Of a DNA stretch of 64,000 bases, positions 56,027 to 64,000 are shown piece after piece. Both the position numbers and the translations under genes were made by a program. The stretch lies in NCBI GenBank assembly GCA_963971575.1, contig OZ020611.1, positions 5,592,882-5,656,881 of the forward strand. Direction: 5' to 3'. Origin of the DNA: Liopterus haemorrhoidalis (taxonomy: Eukaryota; Arthropoda; Insecta; Coleoptera; Dytiscidae). Position 1 is the first letter of the stretch. Each line of letters opens with the position of its first letter. The notes under the pieces are model-generated. The model did no database searches and was not told where the DNA came from. It saw nothing but the letters and a program-made list of their open reading frames with translations.

Positions 56027-56090
56027 TTTTTATTAAGGAAATACTCCAGATGAACACTTATGTTCATCTGGAGTATTTCCTTAATAAAAA
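56027..56090. repeat. Perfect 29-bp inverted repeat with a 6-base loop
   Basis: Arms 56027-56055 and 56062-56090 are exactly complementary, around the loop ACTTAT. If transcribed as part of the neurobeachin intron it would make a 64-nt hairpin without mismatch. This could be a MITE core, a recent inverted duplication, or a precursor of small RNA. It is not conserved sequence I recognise. Confidence 0.8.
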
Positions 56091-57489
56091 GAGTTCTAAA
56101 AATATTGTTCAAATAGTGTTGACTATAGTGGTATCAAACATTTTTTTTTATTCATTTGTTTTGCAAGAGGCACGGTAGTTAATAACTTTTTTCAAATTAC
56201 ACTACACATATTATTCAACACAATATTCTAGTTTTTTTTTTTTTCTCTCTCTACAACAGTGTAAAACTTTTATATCCTTATATAACAAAACTTTTGAGAA
56301 AAGCGACTTTTTGTGGTCTTAAAAATAATAAGTGACTAGTGACTAATAACAGTAATCTACCTATTGTACTAATAGGGGATATATATGATTTTCATTTTAT
56401 TTTTTATTATATTTCTTTTGTTACATATAAACATAAAAAACAGTTTTGCATTTTTTTTTTTAATTTGAAGGCTTAAAAAAATCATAAACGTATGTAGCGC
56501 GCGAAAACGACTCCGACTGTTTACAAACTTGGCTGTGACGACAGAGCCTACCCAGTCTACAGCGTACAGCCTACACAGTCTGTCGTGAACTTATTTGCTT
56601 GTATAACTTTTATAGATTGTGTAAAGTTAGAGTGATTTTAATTAAAATAAAGTTATTCTACATGTTTATCGAATTAAATTATATATTAAAATATATAAAA
56701 TGTAGAAGATCCAGGGCCCAGTACTTCGAAACATCGAAAATATTGTTTAGTACCGATGTGAACAAATACTTTATTTAGAACTCCACAAAAACAATTTATT
56801 TCATTACCTAATGGTGAAAAACAAAAGAAAAGGAAGAAAAGAATCAATGTCAAATCTTTATCTGCCATTTTAATAATAAATGCGTGAAAAATTGTTTAAA
56901 AACAAATACAAAACTCTCAAACAATACACGCTAGAGTTGGCAATAACAATTAATCGATCGATTAATTGATCATTTGATTAATCGAAATGTTATAATCGAT
57001 TTTGATTAAATTGTTAAAAAATAATCGATTAATTTATTATGAAATGACTCGTAATTATAGAGTTTAAAGTTGACTTCCGTTTTTAAGGTTTTGTAGGTAT
57101 GACCACTAAAAAACCATTATAAAGTCACTCATGTGTCTGTCTACTTTTTTCATTTCAACACTTTTTTTTGCCCTTTTGGAAGATTTCTCCTTGTTGGGTT
57201 ATGCTTTACCGAGTTTTTGTACTGGGCTGATGGAATGTCCCTTTCTATCAACCAACTCGTATTCTAATAATATGTACAATATACGTTTGTTATATAAATA
57301 GGCGCTCAACGTGGAGCGTGTGACGTACGAGCTTTTGTTACCAGTGTGGCGCACACAAATATATTGTTCTGTTTTATGTATATATTGGTTCTCTTCAGTT
57401 TAAATTTTTAAAACTTTTTATAATTGTGTCCGAATCCTCTTGAATATGTGTACAAATACATTTGTTACAACTAATTATCTTTGAATTAG

Positions 57490-57872
57490 GTTCTCCGGAG
57501 AGTGCTTCACCATCCTCTTGCGTTGTACTTCGTCACGATGACAGTGAAGCAGTTTCCCTCGATTCCCGAACGAGTGAAGCATACAGCGAACCTCCGAAAG
57601 CATCTTCGGCAGCTCCACTCACTCCTACAGACGAGGAGAACTCTGTTGCCCCTGTGGAGGCTACAGAGCAGGTGATGTGTAATGGTGTTCATGGTGATGT
57701 TACTCCGGACAGTATGACGGGTGGAGAGGCAGCTGATCTACCACAGGATGATAACAAGAATGAGATTGTGGAGGGGATTGTTCAGGAGATTCTGGCTGAA
57801 TCGGAGAGGTTGCTTGAGGAGAAAATTGTGCCTGATTCGCCGGAGAAGGAGACGAAGGATAGCGTACTTGAG
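57490..57872 (+). CDS. Nbea: Neurobeachin exon (acidic linker with candidate PKA-anchoring helix)
   Basis: Exon of 383 nt between TTGAATTAG and GTATGT. It completes a glycine and encodes SPESASPSSCVVLRHDDSEA, then a serine/threonine/proline/glutamate-rich stretch (SAAPLTPTDEENSVAPVEAT). It then encodes NEIVEGIVQEILAESERLLE, an amphipathic helix, and ends KETKDSVLE. In vertebrate neurobeachin the corresponding linker has a helix that binds the RII regulatory subunit of protein kinase A, and the Drosophila orthologue was found as DAKAP550. The acceptor is weak in pyrimidines, but both phases fit neighbouring exons. Confidence 0.88.
57759..57830 (+). other. Nbea: Candidate RII-binding (AKAP) amphipathic helix in the neurobeachin linker
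   Basis: Within NEIVEGIVQEILAESERLLE and EKIV, branched or aliphatic residues fall in pairs at I-V, I-V, I-L and L-L, every three to four positions, with acidic residues on the other face. V-x-x-I-V-x-x-I-L-x-x-S fits the general AKAP pattern. It lies where neurobeachin is known to anchor protein kinase A. Function is inferred from position and pattern only. Confidence 0.55.
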
Positions 57873-58158
57873 GTATGTATATTTAACATTTTGTATGCAA
57901 GAATAAAGAATTTACATTTTGTTAATTTTTAATTAGGAGTTAATTTTTACAGAGAAAATTGCCTCATTAAATATAATACTACTTAAATATTGGTGCGTTC
58001 GGCATAACCAGTGCTGTATTGGTAAAATCAGCAGAAGGTATACGGTTCTTTCATCGTAAAAATCAGCAGGTATACGCTATAAACGGGGGGAAGGTGGTTA
58101 AAAAATGACCAAAATTTAATTCGAATTAAAACGTAGAACATAGTGTTATAACTTACTG

Positions 58159-59295
58159 TTATATTTCTTGAAATATATCCCAAAGGGCTTGGCGAGATGA
58201 ATCAGCACTAGTCTCACTCGAACACATTTTCGACTGCGTCTCTGTTGCTGAGCGGTGGTTTACTAACCAAGATCGTACATATTTTTTTGGTTCAAACTTT
58301 TCCACTGGAGGTCCATTAGCAATAATGAACATTAGATTCGACACATTTTAAATAAGCAGAGACGCTCGCCAGTTAGTTATGATATTATTCATTAAGCTGA
58401 AATCGCGTTCACACTCGGCTGTCGAACAAGGTAAAGTTGATACTGCTGTTAAAAGCAGTTTTAATTTCTCCAGCACAGATTCTGTATTTTCTATAAAGTC
58501 TCTTAATCCTATAAGGCCTTCTAGCTCATCGATATTAAATCGTCTACAAATTCTCATTACTTCTTATTCTCTATAACGTATATTATCAGTGTTTATATTA
58601 ATTGGATTTAAAGCAGAAATATCCTTAAGACATTGTACATTTTCAGTATTTGAATCAGAACAAAGTCTTGATTTCATCCTATCAACCATGCCTTGAATAA
58701 ACTGGTTTTTATTAATCGGTATAATTTTGGTATTGCGAACCAAAGGGATATTTTTAAATGTTAATTCCGCGTTTGCTATTAAGGTTAGTTGTGTTTTTTC
58801 GCTAGGATTTTCTTTGAAACTCTCTATAATTCGTATGGTTCTTTTTATTAAATGTTCAGCTCTTGGTAGTGTTGTTGTTCGCGACTGTAGTTCTGTAGAT
58901 AATACTGACAATTCTTGAAGGATGTCATAATACATGAGCCCTAAATCTAATAGAAATTCAGGACTTTAAAGTTTTATCTTTAAACCCAGAAATGTAGTTT
59001 TAGAATTTTGATCTTCTCATGAGTTTTTGAAATGGCGGTGTAACGCTTCATATGAATCTCATATAGCTCGCACTGTTTTAAAACTACTCGCTACCCATCG
59101 AATTCCAAGAATTCGTCCTACCTTTTTAAATTTTAGTCCTAGTTCATGGCATATACACTCTAACGCATGAGAATTTTTAGGAGACTGGCTATATAACGTA
59201 TATAGTTTGTCTAGAAAGTAATGTAGTAATGATTCACCACCGATCATATTACTGTATTTGGTTATTACAGTTAAAGATAAAAATTTTGAAAGCAA
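58159..59295 (-). pseudogene. hAT transposase relic (C-terminal half)
   Basis: Minus-strand pieces give FTKYSNMIGGESLLHYFLDK-like sequence (59295-59059), HALECICHELGLKFKKVGRI and LGIRWVASSFKTVRAI, then an alpha-helical middle (58935-58564; SELQSRTTTLPRAEHLIKR). The hAT dimerisation motif follows (58557-58348; TLPCSTAECERDFSLMNNII and TNWRASL). This C-terminal STAxxERxFS...K/N-x-R-x-x-L pattern is diagnostic for hAT enzymes of the KIAA1586/ZBED-like branch. The N-terminal zinc finger is lost and stops separate the pieces. Confidence 0.88.
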
Positions 59296-59384
59296 ATATT
59301 AACAATTTAAAATATTTAAGTATTTGAAAATTGAATATCTTAGCATGTTTTGATTTTTCAATAAGTACAGGGTATACGCTATTC

Positions 59385-59746
59385 CAGCGTTTCCCAAAGT
59401 GTGGGTCGCGGCACCGGGTCGCAGAAAAATTTTGCCGGGTCGCGAAAAAAATTGTAAAAACAGAAAAAAGATTTTTTTTGTACATATTATTTTTACGTCA
59501 GTTAATCACTAGAATAGTGTGCAGAGCACAAATATGTGCTCTTTATTACTATACTATATTCTTTATTACTATACTATATTCTTTATTACTATACTATACT
59601 CTTTATTACTATTTATTACTCTTTATTACTATAAAGCTACTGCTTTAAAATAAAATGTTTTGTAAATAAATTTTTTCATAAGGTGGGTCGCGAAAAATTT
59701 TAAAACCTCGTACCGGGTCGCCGTCAAAAAAGTTTGAGAACCGCTG
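59385..59746. mobile_element. hAT MITE nested in a hAT transposon
   Basis: Begins CAGCGTTTCCCAAAGTGTGG, followed by GTCGCGG, and ends AAGTTTGAGAACCGCTG. The octamer CGCTATTC flanks both sides (59377-59384 and 59747-59754). Inside is a tandem array of CTTTATTACTATACTATATT (about 20 bp, four to five copies, 59537-59630). Its ends are related to those of the elements at 3600 and 30362. Confidence 0.92.
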
Positions 59747-59823
59747 CGCTATTCGTTAAGATCAAACCTCAGGGTATACGCCGTATACCGCCGTATACCC
59801 TCCAATACAGCCTTGGGCATAAC

Positions 59824-60318
59824 TGCAGTGTTAACTGTGTCGTGCAAGTTTTTTGTCACGTGACCACTGTGCACACTGTGCAAGAAAGTCAAAGACAAAC
59901 GCTTTGTTCAGACTGTCCAGTTATTCTTGTTTTTCTAACCTTTTTTTTATAAACAAATAAATTATGTGTGTTTGATTACATGAAGTCTGTCTCCTGCTAC
60001 TTTGTACGATAATATAAAAACACGCATGAATGTTTTGGAATGCTTTTAAGTAATATAAAATAAATTTTATTTGATGAGGAAGATAATACAGAAGAATTTT
60101 CCAAACCAGAAAATATTTTGGAATAAGTGTTTGAATATGCAGAGAGTACTGTTCCAAACATAACTGCAAATCAATTTAAAGTACATTTCTGCTTGTATCC
60201 AGAAAATTTTGAGTCTTTTTAATTGTATTTACATGTTCCAACATGAGGTTCATGTCTGTACTATTTATTTTGCAAATGCTGCAGGCATAAACAATGATAA
60301 TGTATTATTCGTTTAAAG
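59824..60318. other. Intron end before exon 60319
   Basis: No feature except the acceptor ATTCGTTTAAAG, which is short of pyrimidines. Confidence 0.4.
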
Positions 60319-61086
60319 GTTCTGGAGTTGGAAACAGGTGGCCATGAAAAAGAAACTTTTGACAGCGACATGTCAGAACCTTACCTGACTCCCACGGAGG
60401 CAGCCACAGATCAATCCACAACCTGCGCCCCAAGTTCACCACCTCACATAGCAGCCGTTACCCCTGACCTCCTGTCAGAGCCGGGCGAAGAAGAACCACC
60501 CCCAGAAGAACAACCCGAGAGTCCCGTACCAGAGGACACTCCAGCCCAGGGGGAAACAACTGAAACAGTGCCAATTACTCAAAATAGTGAAGAAGATGTT
60601 ACATTAGAACCGTCCAATAATCAATCTAGTCTAGAAGATAAAGACACTAACACAATTGAAGTGCCATCTACAATACCTACAATTTCTACAATCTGTGATC
60701 CGATTCACCATGATGTCACTGGTGATGTTGTTGAAAATTTAGTTAGTGATAATACAAGTGATGGGGCGGGGGATACGGCTTACACGAACGAAAGGAGACG
60801 AAGTTTACCGACTGCTACCGAGGTGTCAAGTGAAACTGCAGCGCCTGAACATCGCTCGCCTCAGAAGAGACCGAGGAGTGCGTCTACTTCCACCCAAGTT
60901 GAACCTCAACTGTTCCGCGGGGCTGCGCCTCAGGCTAAGGCCGCGAAACAAGGTGCTGCTTCCACGAGACCGATGTTCAGCCCCGGACCGACTAGACCAC
61001 CATTCCGTATTCCGGAGTTTAAGTGGTCTTATATACATCAACGGTTGTTGAGTGATGTTCTTTTCTCACTAGAAACAGATATTCAG
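60319..61086 (+). CDS. Nbea: Neurobeachin exon (variable linker and start of the FRIPEFKW block)
   Basis: Exon of 768 nt (256 codons, phase 0) between TTTAAAG and GTAGGA. The first 200 residues are acidic and rich in serine, threonine, proline and glutamate (for example [20 protein letters not shown]), probably disordered and insect specific. The end is conserved: [20 protein letters not shown], then [18 protein letters not shown]. This matches the vertebrate segment with [20 protein letters not shown], whose next residues (VWRSHSTK) must lie in a downstream exon. This confirms that the gene continues past the window. Confidence 0.95.
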
Positions 61087-62254
61087 GTAGGATTCTTATA
61101 AGATTTTATTAATTACTAGCAGAAATACCCTGCGTTGCTGTGGGGGCATTTCTAGGATCGGTCGGAACGTCAAGGTTGGCTAAATAAATTTAAATAATTT
61201 AATTTGTACTTCATGATACTTACTTTGAAAGGCCCTCCACATACTGGATTCCAAGACTTGCGAGCGGTATCAAATCTGAAAACCTAAAGGATCCGCCGGT
61301 CGGTTGCTTAGATTCTTTATGAGAGGAATAAGGGTGTTTGAATTAAAGTCTGCATTTTACTTAATCTATGTTTAATGTTTATGTAGGATCGAAGGTTATT
61401 AATTGAATTAGAACTTACAGTTTAATGCTGGCTGTAAAATCCCATGAGAAACACTCAAGCACAAAAACCTCACAATCACCGTTATCACCTCACAAGCCGC
61501 TAAACACCTCACAACACTCACAGTGTTTAACCCGTTAACGAGGTTCGATTATTTCATTAAACTGTCCTCAACACTTCCAGAGTACTTCTGGTTTACCCAC
61601 TACAAGCTACCGGGTTTCTCTACCAAAATGCTTGGGAGGTTCGTCCGTTCACGGTGACGGTTTACTCATGACTCCTTTTGTCTTTCACAAGATTTTTCCA
61701 GCTTTATTCTTAAACTAATAATCTGGTCTCTGATCCCATATTTTTGTCGTTGTAAAAATAATCAGCTCTCCACATTAACAACAAAACTCTTTTATAAACT
61801 TATCTTGATGACTCATATTTCTATGACCAATAATTTATAAACCCAAACAATTAATTTTGACTCTAATTACTACGAAGTCTATATCACTGAAAATATATGG
61901 TGGCTTATCAACATCTGTATAAACATTTGACCATGTTATTTGATATTAACAATAACGTTCTTTCAAACAAATCATATAATATACGACGGTAATTCTACTC
62001 GTATCTTTCGACACTTAACTAGAAAAATATATAATAGCTCAACTAATCTTTGAGGATGTTTATCTTAAAATAGATTAGTTTTTATATTTAAATAATTTTA
62101 ATATTTTTAACTACAGTGTAACCTCTATTTATCGTTTTTGAAGGGACCTATTGAAATAAACTATGGATGCGGGAAAACAATGAATGCGGAAGTATGGAAA
62201 AAACACATTAATACATATTTAAATGTTTAATATGTACATACAAACATATTCTAA
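61087..62254. other. Downstream intron, non-coding
   Basis: A tract at 61430-61520 has repeated CACCTCACAA motifs. No element ends or open frames are supported. Confidence 0.4.
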
Positions 62255-62932
62255 CCAGTGGCGAAGGGAAACCTCCGCTAGACTTGCCCTCCCATAAAAA
62301 AAATTAATTTAAAAAAAAATGTAAATTAAAAAAAAAAAAATTAAATATTTAGATTAATCTTCAAAAATACATCAAATTATGTTCTATACAAATTTTTGTC
62401 CAAGGCTTGCTTTACTAGTTACGAATTAATTATTATGACCATGGAAACGTTACATATAAGTATGAAAAAATTGAGACTTGGAAAAATTTTAAATAATTTT
62501 ACAAAATTTTTTCGAAATTTTTCGTTTTATCAAAAAACGTCTCAAATAAAATTATTAGTTATTGTATTTATAGTAACTTTTGTTCAATAAATTTTTTCAA
62601 AATATTTTTCTGTTGCTAAATATTCGCAAAAATCTTAAAATCGACACGAGTAAACTCCCATTTCTAGTCAACCGATTTTCATAAAAAACAATAGGGTTCT
62701 TCCCATTTAATAGGAGAATTTTTTAATACCAGAACGAACTCTTTAAGTTAAACCGTTTTTGAGTTATCGTGTATACACACAGACACACACACACACATAC
62801 GGACGGCACTTCGAAAATAGGTTTTTTGAATTCCCTGGACCATGAAACGTGGTCATCCGTCAAAATCTCGACATCGAAAATTTTCGCGATTACAATACTT
62901 GCCCTTTATATATTAAGGTCGGGCAAGTAAAA
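62255..62932 (+). repeat. Family B repeat, copy B1 with short CA array
   Basis: Begins CAGTGGCGAAGGGAAACCTC and ends TTAAGGTCGGGCAAGTAAAAA. Internal landmarks are CCATGGAAACGTTACATATA, TCGACACGAGTAAACTCCCA and, after a (CA)n array at 62775-62800, ACGGACGGCACTTCGAAAAT. Non-coding; short frames starting MSKACFT are not genes. Confidence 0.85.
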
Positions 62933-62994
62933 ATGATACATGTTTCAGGTATAAATCAATTTGTTTAAATAAAAAATATCGCAACAAAATAAAC

Positions 62995-63700
62995 CAGTGG
63001 CGAAGGGAAACCTCCGCTAGACTTTCCCTCCCAAAAAAAAAATAATAATAAAAAAAAAATTTAATTTAATTTTTTTTTTTAAATATTTAGGTAAATCTTC
63101 AAAAATACATCAAATTATGTTCTATACAAATTTTTGTCCAAGGCTTGCTTTACTTGTTACGAATTAATTATCATGACCATGGAAACGTTACATATAAATA
63201 TGAAAAAATTGAGACTAGGAAAAATTTTAAATAATTTTACAAAAAAATTTCAAAATTTTTCGTTGTTTCAAAAAACGTCTCAAATAAAAGTTATTAGTTA
63301 TTGCATTTATAGTAACTTTTGTTCAATAAATATTTTTCTGTTGCTAAATATTCGCAAAAATCTTAAAATCGACACGAGTAAACTCCCATTTTTATTCAAA
63401 CGATCTTTATAAAAAACAATAGGGTTCTTCCCATTTAATAGGAGAATTTTTTAGTACCAAAACGAATTCTTTAAGTTGAACCGTTCTTGAGTTATCGTGT
63501 ATACATACAGACACACACACAGCCACACACACAGACACACACACAGACACACAGACACACACACATACGGACGGCACTTCGAAAATAGGTTTTTGGATTC
63601 CCTGGACCATGAATCGTGGTCACCAGTCAAAATCTCGACATCGAAAATTTTCGCGATTACAGTACTTGCCCCTTATATATTAAGGTCGGGCAAGTAAAAA
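62995..63700 (+). repeat. Family B repeat, copy B2 with long CA array
   Basis: Close copy of B1 starting 740 bp downstream in the same orientation. It differs mainly in the array, which is longer and mixed ACAC/ACAG at 63506-63566. The two copies with unrelated 60-bp spacing could be a tandem duplication or two insertions. Confidence 0.85.
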
Positions 63701-64000
63701 GGAAGCTGCATGCAGACAAAAAAAAATATATGCTTTGTATTGTATATAATCTTTCATCGTCATTTGCTTTTTGGCTTTTTTATTGCCGTAAGAAATCAAT
63801 ATTTTTTCGGTGTTACAAATTACATTTTTTTCGGCATCAGTTATCGAATGTGCATAAAAATAAGTTTTCAAATTAAAAAAACACGAAATTTGCTGCGTTA
63901 TTTAAACGATGAATGCGGTAAAATTATGTAGGTATAGAGAAACAATCGATGCGATCTATTTTTGCGTGTTTTGTATGAAATTAATTCGGAACCGCAAGAA
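63701..64000. other. Window end, intron of neurobeachin
   Basis: AT-rich and non-coding. Open frames here are chance. The next neurobeachin exon (expected to begin with VWRSHS-like sequence) is not reached. Confidence 0.45.

Larger units (their letters stand above)
55263..57489. other. Intron with a palindrome, a hairpin and a duplicated segment
   Basis: Besides the palindrome at 55786 and the hairpin at 56027, the block around AACTAACAATAATTT...TATTTATTACGTTGCCTA occurs twice (55485-55545 and 55695-55745). A family A start lies at 57086. Other parts are AT-rich and plain, with an ATCGATTAATCGATCGATTA-like run near 56948-57035. Confidence 0.5.
58009..59815 (-). mobile_element. hAT transposon with 8-bp duplication, containing a nested hAT MITE
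   Basis: Ends CAGTGCTGTATTGG and CCAATACAGCCTTG are inverted, and the octamer GGCATAAC flanks both sides (58001-58008 and 59816-59823). GTATACG motifs repeat near both ends. A degenerate hAT transposase lies on the minus strand. A separate MITE with its own 8-bp duplication is inserted at 59385-59746. Without it the element is about 1.44 kb. Confidence 0.88.

Noticed and set aside
62396..63412. Proteins starting MSKACFT in two similar open frames
   Set aside because: Both lie in AT-rich family B repeats, are short, diverge at indels and have no domain.
1..64000. CRISPR array, bacterial operon or viral genome segment
   Set aside because: Tandem arrays here lack constant repeats with unique spacers, and all recognisable genes are eukaryotic host or transposon genes.

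Overview
The window is AT-rich animal genomic DNA, almost certainly from an insect. It has spliced genes with GT-AG introns, many Tc1/mariner, hAT and non-LTR elements, and short CCTAA arrays (the complement of the insect telomere unit TTAGG). I cannot name the order with confidence.

The only host gene I can support is a plus-strand neurobeachin orthologue (rugose/DAKAP550 in Drosophila). Eleven internal exons lie between 26342 and 61086: 26342-26561, 28337-28635, 32829-33149, 40123-40179, 43655-43847, 46222-46571, 48845-49061, 51702-52041, 54532-55262, 57490-57872 and 60319-61086. Each has an AG acceptor and a GT donor. Phases match across every junction, giving one uninterrupted frame of 3879 nt (1293 codons). 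It runs from the N-terminal armadillo-like region through the concanavalin A/LamG-like domain and the DUF4704 region into an acidic linker with a candidate PKA-anchoring helix, then the start of the next conserved block. The first exon(s) lie upstream of the window. The DUF1088, PH-BEACH and WD40 exons lie downstream.

Positions 1-26341 are intron or 5' flank and consist largely of transposon debris. They hold a Tc1 element (52-1620), a hAT element inserted in a LINE (3600-5082), a nearly complete mariner with perfect ends (7168-8433), a second Tc1 (16283-17903) nested in a 1-kb repeat, a Tigger relic, several LINE reverse-transcriptase relics and a minisatellite (22150-22490).

The introns from 26562 onward are also packed with elements, many with recoverable target-site duplications. 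They include three internally deleted DD41D (rosa-type) mariners, a mariner with roughly 100-bp inverted ends, a fold-back mariner, a hAT nested in a hAT, several MITEs, and an element carrying an orphan ORF of unknown function (47537-48610). Two repeat families recur across the window. Family A is about 0.9-1.0 kb, has inverted AGGGTTTTGTAGGTAT ends, and carries a GTCT microsatellite and a tRNA-like block. Family B carries a CA or GTCT microsatellite. There is no operon-like or horizontally transferred gene cluster. The interest lies in the neurobeachin exon structure, the nested insertions and the two microsatellite-bearing repeat families.
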